Shown: positions 1-8,043, numbered from the stretch's first letter. The stretch: 12,962 bases of DNA from an uncultured Candidatus Planktophila sp. (GCA_937927965.1 CALEZA010000115.1:1-12962), one strand, 5' to 3'. Program-made: numbers and translations. The notes: generated by a model from the sequence alone, not told the origin.

Positions 1-361
1 GTGAGAGACGGTGAATTTCATCCAGGAAGAGAACTTCACCCTCAACAAGGGATGACAGAATGGCCGCTAAATCACCTGCATGGGTAATTGCTGGTCCGCT
101 CGTAATGCGTATCGGGGCTCCCATCTCGCCAGCAAGAATCATGGCGAGAGTTGTCTTTCCCAATCCTGGTGGACCTGACAAGAGAATGTGATCTGCGGAT
201 GCTCCGCGAGACTTTGCAGCTGAAAGTAAGACTGAGAGCTGATCTCGAACGCGGTGCTGTCCAACGAATTCATCGAGTGATTTGGGGCGAAGGGCTAACT
301 CTGCTGCACTTTCTTCTCCCCCCGCTGATGCGAGAGTTGGATCAACAATTCTCTCGTTCAT
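1..361 (-). CDS. ruvB: Holliday junction branch-migration ATPase RuvB (N-terminal part, cut by window edge)
   Basis: RuvB is the hexameric AAA+ motor that, loaded by RuvA, drives branch migration of Holliday junctions. I translated the minus strand: 120 residues are present, starting [12 protein letters not shown]. They include the family's N-terminal [12 protein letters not shown] segment (about 23-34), Walker [10 protein letters not shown] at 63-71 and Walker [11 protein letters not shown] at 111-120, where the window ends. The rest of the ATPase and the winged-helix DNA-binding domain lie outside, so this is a window truncation and not a broken gene. The ATG overlaps the ruvA stop as ATGA (361-358), with no good Shine-Dalgarno, so translation is probably coupled to ruvA. 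It is the third gene of ruvC-ruvA-ruvB. Confidence 0.97.
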   Translation of the reverse strand, partial: MNERIVDPTLASAGGEESAAELALRPKSLDEFVGQHRVRDQLSVLLSAAKSRGASADHILLSGPPGLGKTTLAMILAGEMGAPIRITSGPAITHAGDLAAILSSLVEGEVLFLDEIHRLS

Positions 362-963
362 CGCTTACCGCTTTGAAGAGTAAGTCGAAGAAGCTCTGAA
401 ATTTCAAGACTGGAAGGGTCTTCTCCATTTTCAGAGATGTGAGAAAAAGTTGCATTGATGGCGATATCGGATTCCTTAGAAGAGAAACCCAGGCCTGTGA
501 GAGCGGCTAGAAGTTGATCGCGAGTTGTGGAGTGAGTTGCGCTATATGACTGCGCAGGGGCATCGGTAAGAAGTTTGCCTTTGAGCTCAAGAATTAATCG
601 CTGTGCCCCTTTGCGACCAATACCTGGAACTTTCTCGATAGCTGCAATATCTTCCTGTGCTATGGCCATGGCAAGTGAGTCTGGTGTCAAAGCGCCAGTA
701 ATTGCCAGGGCAACTTTAGGTCCAATGCCAGTGACAGTTTGAAGTACCTCATAAATATCTCGTTCATGAGAATCTAGAAAACCAAAGAGAGTCATTGAAT
801 CTTCACGAACCACAAGAGATGTGTGAAGGGAGACCAAGGAGCCTTGTGTAAGAGAGAGTGAAGTTCGCTGAGTGATGCTCACCAGATATCCCACTCCCCC
901 AACTTCAAGCACAACCTTGTCGGCATGAAGGGAGCGAATAGTTCCAGTAAGAAGTGAAATCAT
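358..963 (-). CDS. ruvA: Holliday junction DNA-binding protein RuvA
   Basis: RuvA binds four-way junctions as a tetramer or octamer and recruits RuvB for branch migration. The 201-residue length is normal. Domain I (OB fold, about 1-62) includes VGGVGYLV at 21-28 and the conserved VREDS-TLFGF stretch at 52-62. Domain II has two helix-hairpin-helix motifs, [10 protein letters not shown] at 77-86 and [12 protein letters not shown] at 112-123. After an acidic, serine-rich linker, the small domain III (about 147-200) that contacts RuvB begins [14 protein letters not shown]. Its ATG overlaps the ruvC stop as ATGA (963-960) and its own stop overlaps the ruvB start in the same way. No Shine-Dalgarno is seen upstream, so translational coupling from ruvC is likely. 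Confidence 0.97.
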   Translation of the reverse strand: MISLLTGTIRSLHADKVVLEVGGVGYLVSITQRTSLSLTQGSLVSLHTSLVVREDSMTLFGFLDSHERDIYEVLQTVTGIGPKVALAITGALTPDSLAMAIAQEDIAAIEKVPGIGRKGAQRLILELKGKLLTDAPAQSYSATHSTTRDQLLAALTGLGFSSKESDIAINATFSHISENGEDPSSLEISELLRLTLQSGKR

Positions 964-1505
964 GATTTGCGAAGTCTAGCAAGGCGAAGCTTTTCGGCTG
1001 CTAGCGCCTCGGCGATTCGTGAATTACCTGATCCGCGCCACGCATGACAAATAGCCAGAGCAAGAGAGTCTGTTGCATCCACTGGCTTTGGAATCTCTTC
1101 TAAGTTCAAAATCTTTTTCACCATTTGAGCCACTTGAGTCTTTCCTGCTCGTCCTGAACCAGTGACTGCGGCTTTTACCTCTGAAGGAGTATGCATAACG
1201 ACAGGAATGGAATGTCGAGCGGCAACAAGAAGTGCAATACCTGCTGCCTGCGCGGTACCCATCACAGTTCTCACATTGTGCTGAGCGAAGACTCTTTCCA
1301 CGGCAACAACATCAGGTTTAAGCCGAAGTATCCAAGTTTCAATCTCAGCTTCTAATTTGAGGAGTCTTTGATCGAGAGCATCGTCAGTCGGGGTAAGGAT
1401 CACGCCCACTTCAACCAGAGAGATTTCACGAGATGAGGCAACAGAGATAACACCGACACCGCAACGAGTGAGGCCAGGGTCTATTCCCAATATTCGAGTT
1501 GCCAT
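960..1505 (-). CDS. ruvC: Crossover junction endodeoxyribonuclease RuvC
   Basis: RuvC is the dimeric resolvase that nicks Holliday junctions symmetrically in an RNase H-like fold using two metal ions. In this 181-residue protein the catalytic acids are visible: D9 in [11 protein letters not shown]70 in VAVERVF, and D143 and D146 in [14 protein letters not shown]. The [11 protein letters not shown] stretch (115-125) matches the family's DNA-contacting region. The C-terminus has a basic tail. It heads the ruvC-ruvA-ruvB operon, 32 bases after yebC, and has no Shine-Dalgarno before its ATG. Instead a TACTCT hexamer sits six bases upstream, suggesting a leaderless transcript from its own promoter (see the entry at 1506-1534). 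The start [11 protein letters not shown] matches family N-termini. Confidence 0.97.
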   Translation of the reverse strand: MATRILGIDPGLTRCGVGVISVASSREISLVEVGVILTPTDDALDQRLLKLEAEIETWILRLKPDVVAVERVFAQHNVRTVMGTAQAAGIALLVAARHSIPVVMHTPSEVKAAVTGSGRAGKTQVAQMVKKILNLEEIPKPVDATDSLALAICHAWRGSGNSRIAEALAAEKLRLARLRKS

Positions 1506-1534
1506 TGCCCAAGAGTATTGGGCGATACTGATAA
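1506..1534 (-). promoter_or_regulatory. Putative leaderless, DNA-damage (PafBC/RecA-NDp-type) promoter of ruvCAB
   Basis: On the minus strand the order is TTATCAGTA (1534-1526), 8 bases, TACTCT (1517-1512), 6 bases, then the ruvC ATG. The mycobacterial RecA-independent damage promoter is TTGTCRGTG-N8-TAnnnT. This site matches 7 of 9 upstream bases, has the exact 8-base spacer, and fits the TAnnnT. The 6-base gap to ATG predicts transcription starting at the A of the start codon. The match was made by eye. Function by PafBC is inferred, since no pafBC gene is in the window. Confidence 0.55.
1507..1523. repeat. Perfect 6-bp inverted repeat over the ruvC -10 region
   Basis: GCCCAA (1507-1512) and TTGGGC (1518-1523) are perfect inverted copies around the 5-base centre GAGTA. 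If G-T pairing is allowed the symmetry extends to 1504-1526. The centre covers most of the proposed -10 hexamer. It could be a repressor operator. If transcription really starts at the ruvC ATG, it cannot act as an RNA hairpin on that transcript, although it could on read-through RNA from yebC. Confidence 0.5.
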
Positions 1535-1537
1535 ACC

Positions 1538-2290
1538 TTAAGCCAGGCTCGCCATAACCTCATCTGATACATCAAAGTTGGCGTAGACATTCTGAACATC
1601 GTCTAGCTCTTCAATTGCGTCGATGAGTTCAAAGACCTTGGTGGCACCTTCGGCATCTAGAGGAATGGACATAGATGGCAAGAATGAAGAATCTGCAGAG
1701 TCGTAATCAATTGATGCGTTTTGAAGAGCTGTGCGAACCGCCACCAACTGAGCAGCTTCACAGACCACCTCGAAAGACTCGCCTAGATCATTGACCTCTT
1801 CAACGCCAGCTTCAAGAGCTGCCTCAAGAATTGAATCCTCGGTTGCACCCTTATCTTTGCTCACAATGATCACACCTTTGCGATTAAAGAGGTAGGAGAC
1901 AGAGCCAGGATCTGCCATCGAACCACCATTGCGGGTGACAGCTACGCGCACCTCAGATGCTGCGCGATTGCGGTTATCCGAAAGACACTCGATCATGATG
2001 GCAACTCCATTAGGACCGTAGCCCTCATACATAATTGTCTGCCAATCTGCTCCACCTGATTCAAGACCAGCGCCACGCTTGACTGCTCTTTCAATATTGT
2101 CTGCAGGCATTGAGTTCTTCTTCGCCTTTGCAATGGCATCAAAGAGGGTTGGGTTTCCATCAACATCTGGACCACCGTTGCGAGCTGCAACTTCAATCGC
2201 CTTAATGAGCTTGGCAAAATTCTTTGCACGACGGCTATCAATAACAGCCTTCTTATGCTTTGTAGTTGCCCACTTGGAATGGCCTGACAT
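1538..2290 (-). CDS. yebC: YebC/PmpR (TACO1) family protein
   Basis: This 250-residue protein belongs to the YebC family. Members have been described as transcriptional regulators (PmpR) and, in mitochondria and more recently in bacteria, as factors helping ribosomes translate difficult stretches such as proline runs. Family marks are the N-terminal [23 protein letters not shown] region split over residues 3-25, AARNGGPD at 35-42, the [15 protein letters not shown] region at 59-73, the [10 protein letters not shown] region near 89-98, and an acidic C-terminal domain ending in the [11 protein letters not shown] region. The start has a strong Shine-Dalgarno (GAGGTGAT). It follows pdxT after 52 bases and precedes ruvC, the usual actinobacterial neighbourhood. 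Family assignment is certain; the molecular role here is not shown by the sequence. Confidence 0.95.
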   Translation of the reverse strand: MSGHSKWATTKHKKAVIDSRRAKNFAKLIKAIEVAARNGGPDVDGNPTLFDAIAKAKKNSMPADNIERAVKRGAGLESGGADWQTIMYEGYGPNGVAIMIECLSDNRNRAASEVRVAVTRNGGSMADPGSVSYLFNRKGVIIVSKDKGATEDSILEAALEAGVEEVNDLGESFEVVCEAAQLVAVRTALQNASIDYDSADSSFLPSMSIPLDAEGATKVFELIDAIEELDDVQNVYANFDVSDEVMASLA

Positions 2291-2292
2291 GG

Positions 2293-2300
2293 ATCACCTC
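2293..2300 (-). promoter_or_regulatory. Strong Shine-Dalgarno site of yebC
   Basis: The minus strand reads GAGGTGAT, then CC and the ATG of yebC. This confirms the start and contrasts with the leaderless-looking operon heads elsewhere in the window. The 52-base pdxT-yebC gap also holds an AT-rich TTATAT just upstream, but I see no convincing -35 partner, so a separate promoter is only possible. Confidence 0.75.
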
Positions 2301-2342
2301 ATATAACAGTTGTAACAAAAGTTTCTGGCGTAAGAGTAGCGG

Positions 2343-2909
2343 TTACCGACATATCTCTTCAAAAAAGTACCGATGAACGCCCAAATCGCTCGTCAATTCT
2401 GGATGAAAGCTCGTAGCAAGCAAGGACCGCTGCCGTACCGCAACAGGGTGATTGGCTGCAGTACTCAGCACCTCAACGCCCTCACCGATCTCCTCAACCC
2501 ATGGAGCTCTGATGAAGACCGCATTAAGGGTGGAGCCTGCGAATGTAATCTCCGATTCAAAGGAATCAACCTGGCGCCCAAAGGCATTGCGCCTGACAGT
2601 CATATTGATTCCACCAATGGTTTCTTGGCCTTGCGCCCCATCAAGAATGCGATCTGCGAGAAGAATCATTCCAGCGCAAGAGCCATACACAGGAAGCCCA
2701 TCGGCCACTCGCCTGCGTATTGGGTCTAGGAGTCCATAGGTGCGAGCAAGTAACGCCATTGTGGTCGATTCTCCACCTGGAAGGATGAGAGCATCAATTG
2801 ATTCAAGCTCTTCGATTCTGCGAAGAGCTATTCCAATGTGTCCCAATCTTTCAGATGCAACGAGATGCTCTCGAAAATCACCTTGTAGGGCTAGAACACC
2901 AACACGCAT
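2343..2909 (-). CDS. pdxT: Pyridoxal 5'-phosphate synthase glutaminase subunit PdxT
   Basis: PdxT hydrolyses glutamine and channels ammonia to PdxS for direct synthesis of pyridoxal 5'-phosphate from ribose 5-phosphate and glyceraldehyde 3-phosphate. It is a 188-residue class I glutamine amidotransferase. Visible features are the oxyanion-region motif [11 protein letters not shown] at 41-51, the nucleophile C78 in YGSCAGM, and the H169-x-E171 pair in SFHPEL completing the triad. The start [12 protein letters not shown] is typical of the family. The gene lies 10 bases after pdxS, so the two subunits are made from one transcript, as expected for the 12:12 complex. The PLP made could supply PabC further along the window, though that link is only metabolic. 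Confidence 0.97.
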   Translation of the reverse strand: MRVGVLALQGDFREHLVASERLGHIGIALRRIEELESIDALILPGGESTTMALLARTYGLLDPIRRRVADGLPVYGSCAGMILLADRILDGAQGQETIGGINMTVRRNAFGRQVDSFESEITFAGSTLNAVFIRAPWVEEIGEGVEVLSTAANHPVAVRQRSLLATSFHPELTSDLGVHRYFFEEICR

Positions 2910-2919
2910 CTAGAATCTT

Positions 2920-3807
2920 CTACCAACCACGCTCTGCAAGGCGATGTGGCACAGGAATGTCTGCAACATTGATTCCTACCATTGCATCACCTAATCCGCG
3001 TGAAACATCAGCGAGAACCTTCGCATCATCAAAGAATGTTGTTGCCTTCACACATGCTGCAGCACGATGAGCTGGATCTCCAGATTTGAAAATTCCAGAA
3101 CCGATAAAGACGCCATCTGCGCCCATTTGCATCATAAGAGCAGCGTCTGCTGGAGTTGCGATTCCACCTGCAGTAAAGAGAACTACAGGAAGCTTCCCTG
3201 TAGCGGCCACTTCTTGAACGAGAGCAAACGGTGCTTGCATCTCCTTTGCCGCAACATAGAGCTCGTCTTCACGCATTGAGGTAAGACGACGAATCTCTCC
3301 GCCGATCTTTCTCATGTGGGTCATAGCGTTGGAGACATCTCCAGTGCCCGCTTCGCCCTTAGAGCGAATCATCGCTGCACCTTCATTGATGCGACGGAGT
3401 GCCTCACCAAGATTTGTCGCACCACAAACAAAAGGAACCTTAAATTTCCACTTATCGATATGGTTTTCATAATCTGTTGGAGTGAGAACTTCTGATTCAT
3501 CAATGTAATCGACGCCAAGGCTTTCAAGAATCTGGGCTTCAACGAAGTGTCCAATGCGAACTTTAGCCATCACTGGGATTGATACGGCTGCTTGGATTTT
3601 TTCAATCATGTCAGGATCTGACATACGAGCTACTCCGCCTTGGGCACGAATATCTGCAGGGACGCGCTCAAGCGCCATCACGGCGCAGGCACCAGCATCT
3701 TCGGCAATCTTGGCCTGCTCCACATTTACGACATCCATAATGACGCCGCCTTTGAGCATCTCAGCCATACCGCGCTTAACGCGAGCTGTTCCAGTTGCCT
3801 CAGTCAT
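2920..3807 (-). CDS. pdxS: Pyridoxal 5'-phosphate synthase subunit PdxS
   Basis: PdxS is the (beta/alpha)8-barrel synthase of the DXP-independent vitamin B6 route; twelve subunits bind twelve PdxT. The 295-residue length is normal. Conserved residues are D25 in GVIMDV, the substrate-binding lysine K82 in MAKVRIGH (80-87), and the second lysine K150 in [10 protein letters not shown] (148-157). The barrel segment [35 protein letters not shown] is split near residues 207-241. The start has a clear Shine-Dalgarno (GGAG about seven bases upstream). A TAGACT hexamer lies at the end of the preceding DUF3048 gene (around 3842-3847) and could be a -10, but no -35 is evident, so read-through from the pgsA operon is equally possible. 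Confidence 0.98.
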   Translation of the reverse strand: MTEATGTARVKRGMAEMLKGGVIMDVVNVEQAKIAEDAGACAVMALERVPADIRAQGGVARMSDPDMIEKIQAAVSIPVMAKVRIGHFVEAQILESLGVDYIDESEVLTPTDYENHIDKWKFKVPFVCGATNLGEALRRINEGAAMIRSKGEAGTGDVSNAMTHMRKIGGEIRRLTSMREDELYVAAKEMQAPFALVQEVAATGKLPVVLFTAGGIATPADAALMMQMGADGVFIGSGIFKSGDPAHRAAACVKATTFFDDAKVLADVSRGLGDAMVGINVADIPVPHRLAERGW

Positions 3808-3845
3808 GATTTCTCCAATAACTTGTTGAAAGAGTGAAGGCGAGT

Positions 3846-4892
3846 CTACTTGCTAGAAGGAGTTGGTGCAGCCGCAAGGCCTGTGAAGACGGGGGCCTTG
3901 GAAGTGAGTGCAAACCACACTTGCCCCCTGGCAAAGCTCACCTCATTGCCCTCTAAGTCGGTGAAAGTGGTCCCATCCTCTGCGCTGGGGCGAGACCATC
4001 GACAGTCAACAACACCTCCATCGCGCAGGAGATAGCACTGCCCCTCTCCCACTGTTGCCGTGAAGGGAGTGACTCCTCCGACTTTATCCCTATAAATGGA
4101 ATCTGTAATCGAGACCATTTGAATGACGATCGTCTGAGGTCCTAACTGATACCCACTTGTATCGAGATTTGGATTTCCGTTGTGTGTAAGCAACCATCTC
4201 TTCTCTTCGTCAGACCAAGTAGCGTCATAACTACTTGCTGGCCAAGAGATGTGTACTGATTTGAAAGTTTTTAGATTTTCAGGTGTATCACCAAATATCC
4301 ATCCCATGGGCTTGGATTTTGCGAGAGTGATTCCATCGGATGAAATCTTGTCCAGAAGCAAGGAAGATTTAAGCATCATTGCATATGGTGCAACTCTGGC
4401 TAGATCATTTGTGTAATACATAGGGCCGAAATTATTTGCTCCAATGTCTACCAAGTTTGCTTCTGCGATAACTGGACGCAACTTGCTCTGTGCTCCGCTA
4501 TAAGCAAATCCCACTGGGCCGTATTGCGCCAACAGCTCAATATCTGAAATGCGAGCAGATCTCACTGGTCCGACAAGATCGGGAATAGATGAAGAGAAAA
4601 CAGCAGCAAGTCGAGTAAGTCCCCCTTCAACTTGCTCTATATAAACAACATCGGCGTCCTTGAGGCCCACTTGCGGATGGGCATAAGTAGTGTCGTCGTA
4701 TTTAACTACCAAGACGGGTGAATCAGTGCCATCGCGTCCAGTGAGTGAATGAACAGGGCCATTAGATTTGAAGGGAATAGGAATTGAATCTACTCCCGCC
4801 ACCTTAAGGAGAGCGAGAGCAACAATTGCGATGGAAGCCAACGCAAGAAGCGACTTAAAGATTGTCTTAAAGAACATCGGACTCAAACTCAT
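3846..4892 (-). CDS. DUF3048 (YerB-like) domain protein with N-terminal membrane anchor
   Basis: The 348-residue protein has one hydrophobic helix near residues 11-31 ([20 protein letters not shown]), then an extracytoplasmic region. That region carries DUF3048 hallmarks: [10 protein letters not shown] at 46-55, [20 protein letters not shown] at 72-91, LTRLAAVF at 92-99 and GPVRSAR at 108-114. A C-terminal half rich in beta-type sequence contains [10 protein letters not shown]. Bacillus YerB is a lipoprotein, but there is no lipobox cysteine here, so a signal anchor is more likely. DUF3048 function is not established; exposure at the cell surface is inferred from the helix. The chosen ATG overlaps the LemA-like gene by 26 bases. 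The internal ATG at 4877 (residue 6) is an alternative, and neither has a good Shine-Dalgarno. Confidence 0.85.
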   Translation of the reverse strand: MSLSPMFFKTIFKSLLALASIAIVALALLKVAGVDSIPIPFKSNGPVHSLTGRDGTDSPVLVVKYDDTTYAHPQVGLKDADVVYIEQVEGGLTRLAAVFSSSIPDLVGPVRSARISDIELLAQYGPVGFAYSGAQSKLRPVIAEANLVDIGANNFGPMYYTNDLARVAPYAMMLKSSLLLDKISSDGITLAKSKPMGWIFGDTPENLKTFKSVHISWPASSYDATWSDEEKRWLLTHNGNPNLDTSGYQLGPQTIVIQMVSITDSIYRDKVGGVTPFTATVGEGQCYLLRDGGVVDCRWSRPSAEDGTTFTDLEGNEVSFARGQVWFALTSKAPVFTGLAAAPTPSSK

Positions 4893-5376
4893 AGGTCACT
4901 GGAAGTGGAGCTCTTCCTGCCAGGCGGAAGAAGCGAATAATCCATCGAGAACGAATCAGTTGCGTGCGATTGACTGACTCAACATGAAGACTGACAGCGA
5001 CTCGAATCTTTTCTGTAATATCAGCAAGCTCACGGAGAAGATCTTGCTCTATAGCGCTCTGAATATGGGTGCTGGTCTCTAGAAGTATCCCAAGGGCTCC
5101 CGATAGACCAGTTTCTGCTTGAGAGCGATCTTTCACACTTGCTTCCCGCGCTTGGTGTGCTGCAAATGTGAGCAAGAGAGATGAAGCTGGATCTGCAATA
5201 TCTGATCGAGCAATCTCGATTGCTATCGCAGCTCGTCGTTGAAGCAGACTGTCGAGATTGGCCCAACTTGTCTCAACTCGATGATGGAGGCGATCTAGTC
5301 GAGTAGCCAGAAATGAGAGATACCAAGCAAAGATTGCTACTACGAAGAGGAGAATCAGAATCGTTGTTGTAGTCAT
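4867..5376 (-). CDS. LemA-like membrane protein (resembles the N-terminal half of mycobacterial Rv2609c)
   Basis: This 169-residue protein has one N-terminal membrane helix (about 5-24) and then a long, charged, mostly helical region. The RLDRLHHRVETSWANLDSLLQRR stretch split over 26-48 is the LemA-type start of a helical bundle. The tail HVESVNRTQLIRSRWIIRFFRLAGRAPLP (131-159, read in parts) resembles, from memory, the end of the N-terminal half of Rv2609c, which sits next to pimA in Mycobacterium and continues into a Nudix hydrolase domain. Here the protein stops, and the next gene is DUF3048. It begins one base after the pimA stop, with a weak AGGA Shine-Dalgarno. Its function is unknown; a helical bundle in the cytoplasm or outside the membrane are both possible. 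Confidence 0.7.
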   Translation of the reverse strand: MTTTTILILLFVVAIFAWYLSFLATRLDRLHHRVETSWANLDSLLQRRAAIAIEIARSDIADPASSLLLTFAAHQAREASVKDRSQAETGLSGALGILLETSTHIQSAIEQDLLRELADITEKIRVAVSLHVESVNRTQLIRSRWIIRFFRLAGRAPLPVTYEFESDVL

Positions 5377-5377
5377 A

Positions 5378-6547
5378 TCAGCGTCCTAAGAACTTACTCC
5401 AGCCACGAGTGTCTGACGAGAGAACAACCTTACCAAGACCTACCATCGCCATTTCATAGACATCGTAGATGCGTTCTGCAACAACTTCCCAATCAAAATC
5501 TTGTGCATAAGCCTTCCCATCTCGTCTGATCTGATCGCGACGAGCGTCATCCTGCAGGAGTGACACAATCGCTTGAGCCAGAGCATGTGAGCTTTCAGAT
5601 TCAAAGAGAGTTCCATATTTACCGTGGCCGAGTAATGCATCAAAGGCAGGAATATCACTTGCAACTACAGCTGCTCCTCCCGCAAGTGCTTCAGCAAGAA
5701 TGATGCCGAAGGATTCTCCTCCTGTATTTGGCGCCACATAGAGAGAGACAGAATGAAGGAAATCAGCCTTTTCTTCCTCACTAATTCTTCCTAAGAATGT
5801 GAATCGGCTTCTATGCATCTCGGGAATGCTTTCCAAGAATGCATCTGAGTTGCCAGGGCCAGCAACTAAAATCCGAATATCTGGAATAGTTTCAATGATC
5901 GAAGAAAGAGCGTCAACCAAAATGGCCATGCCTTTGCGTGGCTCTTCAAATCTTCCAATAAATCCGATGGTGTTGGAGCTCCATTCTTGACGGAGTTTTC
6001 CTCCTCCAAGTCGCTTTGCATAGATTCCATTCGGAACAACAACAGCATCTGTCTCTAGATGCTCAGTGAGAGTTGAGCGGGCTGCCTCACTGACTGCAAT
6101 TCTTGCTGTGAGTTTTTCAATGATAGGTTCAAGTATCGGACCGATTGCAAAGATCGCCTTTTGGCGTTTTGCTGAAGCGTGAAAGGTTCCAACCATTGCA
6201 CCCTCCGCTGCAAAACAAGCAAGAAGTGAAATGGACGGAATTGCAGGTTCATGAAGATGAAGGAGATCAAACTCTCCTTCTGCAATCCATGATCTCACTC
6301 GAGCAAAGGCAATAGGACCAAAAAGAATGCGTGCAACAGCTCCGTTATATGGAATTGCGATCGGTTTACCTGCACTGACTATATAAGCAGGAAGATTGTC
6401 ATCACTCAAGGAAGGAGCCAATACCGAAACATGATGACCTTGTGAAATTAGATATTCAGCTAGGTCTGCAACATGGGCCTGAACGCCACCGGGTGTATCC
6501 CACCCGTATGGACACACAATGCCAATACGCTTTCGCTCAAATGTCAT
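5378..6547 (-). CDS. pimA: Phosphatidylinositol alpha-mannosyltransferase PimA (GT4 family)
   Basis: PimA adds the first mannose from GDP-mannose to the inositol of phosphatidylinositol on the cytoplasmic membrane face, starting phosphatidylinositol mannoside synthesis. The 389-residue protein is a GT-B glycosyltransferase. The N-terminal domain has the PGGVQAHVADLA loop (19-30) and HLHEP at 97-101; TFHAS gives H123. The C-terminal donor domain has GRFEEPRKG (198-206, with R199 and K205) and the E-x7-E motif ESFGIILAE (E278, E286). Its ATG overlaps the acyltransferase stop as ATGA (6547-6544), with GAGGG upstream. The flanking pgsA and PatA-like genes support PimA over other GT4 enzymes. A different sugar acceptor in this lineage cannot be excluded. 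Confidence 0.9.
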   Translation of the reverse strand: MTFERKRIGIVCPYGWDTPGGVQAHVADLAEYLISQGHHVSVLAPSLSDDNLPAYIVSAGKPIAIPYNGAVARILFGPIAFARVRSWIAEGEFDLLHLHEPAIPSISLLACFAAEGAMVGTFHASAKRQKAIFAIGPILEPIIEKLTARIAVSEAARSTLTEHLETDAVVVPNGIYAKRLGGGKLRQEWSSNTIGFIGRFEEPRKGMAILVDALSSIIETIPDIRILVAGPGNSDAFLESIPEMHRSRFTFLGRISEEEKADFLHSVSLYVAPNTGGESFGIILAEALAGGAAVVASDIPAFDALLGHGKYGTLFESESSHALAQAIVSLLQDDARRDQIRRDGKAYAQDFDWEVVAERIYDVYEMAMVGLGKVVLSSDTRGWSKFLGR

Positions 6548-7428
6548 GAGTAAATACCCTCTTCAATCCAGATGCGCTGGAGCATATGCCAGTCAACCAG
6601 ATGAGTTCTAATTCCAACCTCAAAGGCAGTTGCCATTTTCTGCACAGTTTCCTGCAGGCGAATCTCATCGGAATGTGCATTCGATAGCTCAATCTCTTGA
6701 AAATCGATGTGAATGCCAATTTCGGTATAACTCACATGTGCCACAACCAGCGGAAGTCCTTCTCTCAGAGCAAGAAGTGCTGGCCCTCCAGGCATCTTCG
6801 CCTTGTGCCCAAAGAAGTCCACCTCAATGCCAGAGGATGAAAGATCTCTATCTGCAACAAGGGCGATAAGTCTCTTCTCTCGAGCTCTTTTGATAAGAGT
6901 GACAAACGCTCGTGAATCTAGAGGCAAAACTTCAAACCCCATTTTCACTCTGTAATCCAAGAACTTCTTAAAGAGAGCTTCGGGCTTTAGCACTTCGGCG
7001 ACTGTTACTAAATTGATTCCCTGCTGGCAGAAATAAGCACCAGCATGATCCCAATTACCAGAGTGAGGAAGTGCAATCACAACTCCCCTACCCTCTTTCA
7101 TGGGATCTCTTAAGAGGTGGTCATTCCTTGTTGTAACAGTTCTTTCAATACGCTCATGACTCCACTTATGGATTCTGAATGTGTCACACCAATATCTCAT
7201 ATAGCTGGCAAAAGCATCTGATGTAAGTGACTCCAACTCTTCATCATTCAGATGAGGGGAAACAATAGAGAGATTTCTTCGAAGTCGCCGAACACTCTTT
7301 CCATTCTTCGAATAGAAATATCTTCCAAGAAATCCGAAGAGTCCGTATGCCAGTTTCTCAGGTAGGGCTCCAACGAACTTCCACCCCACCAGATAGGCAA
7401 AGTAGGAAATCTTCTCAAACATCTGCAC
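6544..7428 (-). CDS. Phosphatidylinositol mannoside acyltransferase, PatA-like (LpxL/HtrB fold)
   Basis: The family transfers an acyl chain to a membrane glycolipid; mycobacterial PatA acylates the mannose of PIM1 or PIM2. In this 294-residue protein the HX4D active-site motif is PHSGNWDHAGA, with H122 and D127. The second block ADRDLSSSGIEVDFFG (192-207) carries E202, which corresponds by pattern to the second catalytic residue of PatA. Basic, hydrophobic N-terminal helices suit membrane association. It lies between pgsA and pimA, the usual order. The start is ambiguous. The GTG at 7428 has AAGGGG four bases upstream and overlaps pgsA by 14 bases; an ATG at 7422, two codons in, is the alternative. 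The exact lipid substrate is inferred from context. Confidence 0.88.
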   Translation of the reverse strand: MQMFEKISYFAYLVGWKFVGALPEKLAYGLFGFLGRYFYSKNGKSVRRLRRNLSIVSPHLNDEELESLTSDAFASYMRYWCDTFRIHKWSHERIERTVTTRNDHLLRDPMKEGRGVVIALPHSGNWDHAGAYFCQQGINLVTVAEVLKPEALFKKFLDYRVKMGFEVLPLDSRAFVTLIKRAREKRLIALVADRDLSSSGIEVDFFGHKAKMPGGPALLALREGLPLVVAHVSYTEIGIHIDFQEIELSNAHSDEIRLQETVQKMATAFEVGIRTHLVDWHMLQRIWIEEGIYS

Positions 7429-8020
7429 GCAACCCCTTGCGAACTACGAGAATTCTCTGAATCACCGTTACGGTTGATGCAACGAAGAGAATCCAAAAGC
7501 CGATTGCAAGCGCATAAGGCACGCCAAGGCCATCAAGTCCAATAGCGGTCAAGGTGATAATGATGCGTTCAGTTCTCTCAGCCAATCCAACAGCACACTC
7601 AATCTTCAAAGCTTCGGCTTTAGCTCGAATATAGGGAACCAGAGATCCCATGGCCAAACTTGCGAGCACTACTGGTGTAAGAAGATCGCCTTGGCTTGTG
7701 AGATATATGGAGACTCCAACCAACATTGATGAATCCGTGATGCGATCACAAGTCGAATCGAGAAACCCTCCCCATTTGCTTGGGCCTTGCTCAGATACTC
7801 GAGCTATAGCGCCGTCAAAGAGATCGCTGAGAGCAAAGAGTGAAACGAAGATAGTTCCGAGGAAGAAATCGCCTTGAGAGAAGAAGTAGAGAGACGAAAC
7901 TGTTCCACCGAGTGCTCCGAAAATTGTGACCATATCTGGAGTAACACCTAGTCGGTGAGCCGCAACAGCTATCGGGCGTATCACTCGTGACACAGCAGGC
8001 TTAAAGGCGGTACTTACCAT
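7415..8020 (-). CDS. pgsA: CDP-alcohol phosphatidyltransferase, probable phosphatidylinositol phosphate synthase PgsA
   Basis: This enzyme transfers the phosphatidyl group of CDP-diacylglycerol to an alcohol phosphate. In actinobacteria the copy next to PatA and PimA makes phosphatidylinositol phosphate from inositol 1-phosphate. The integral membrane protein has several hydrophobic helices. Its CDP-alcohol signature reads D-LF-DG-AI-AR, then nine residues, G-GFL-D-STC-D; counted from the ATG at 8020 the four aspartates are D66, D69, D88 and D92. I chose this ATG (201 residues, MVSTAFKP) over the GTG at 8026, because TACGAT lies exactly six bases before it and no Shine-Dalgarno serves either codon. 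It heads the five-gene PIM operon. A phosphatidylglycerophosphate synthase role is less likely given the neighbours. Confidence 0.9.
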   Translation of the reverse strand: MVSTAFKPAVSRVIRPIAVAAHRLGVTPDMVTIFGALGGTVSSLYFFSQGDFFLGTIFVSLFALSDLFDGAIARVSEQGPSKWGGFLDSTCDRITDSSMLVGVSIYLTSQGDLLTPVVLASLAMGSLVPYIRAKAEALKIECAVGLAERTERIIITLTAIGLDGLGVPYALAIGFWILFVASTVTVIQRILVVRKGLRADV

Positions 8021-8032
8021 GAGCACATCGTA
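8021..8032 (-). promoter_or_regulatory. Putative leaderless promoter of the pgsA-pimA operon (-10 element)
   Basis: The minus strand has TACGAT (8032-8027), six bases, and then the pgsA ATG at 8020. This is the TAnnnT-N6-ATG layout of actinobacterial leaderless genes. No recognisable -35 is seen. The hexamer shares two base pairs with the -10 proposed for the divergent gene on the other strand. Confidence 0.5.
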
Positions 8033-8043
8033 GGCTTATCTCC
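8031..8043 (+). promoter_or_regulatory. Putative leaderless promoter of the EF-G2-like gene (-10 element)
   Basis: TAGGCT (8031-8036) lies seven bases before the ATG at 8044, and no Shine-Dalgarno is present. The hexamer is identical to the one proposed before thrS. Only 23 bases separate the two divergent start codons, so the two polymerase sites must overlap. Confidence 0.5.

Noticed and set aside
1..361. Broken ruvB
   Set aside because: The frame is open to the first base of the window, and Walker A and B are intact; the truncation is only the window edge.
1506..1537. LexA (SOS) box before ruvC
   Set aside because: The gap contains no CGAAC-N4-GTTCG-type sequence; the palindrome there is GCCCAA/TTGGGC.
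2373..2729. 118-codon open frame on the plus strand opposite pdxT
   Set aside because: It lies wholly antisense to pdxT, whose frame carries all catalytic residues. It shows no ribosome site, leaderless element or recognisable domain.
7725..7830. Abnormal spacing in the PgsA CDP-alcohol motif
   Set aside because: Nine residues lie between AR and the next motif glycine, but the family tolerates eight or nine, so this is normal.
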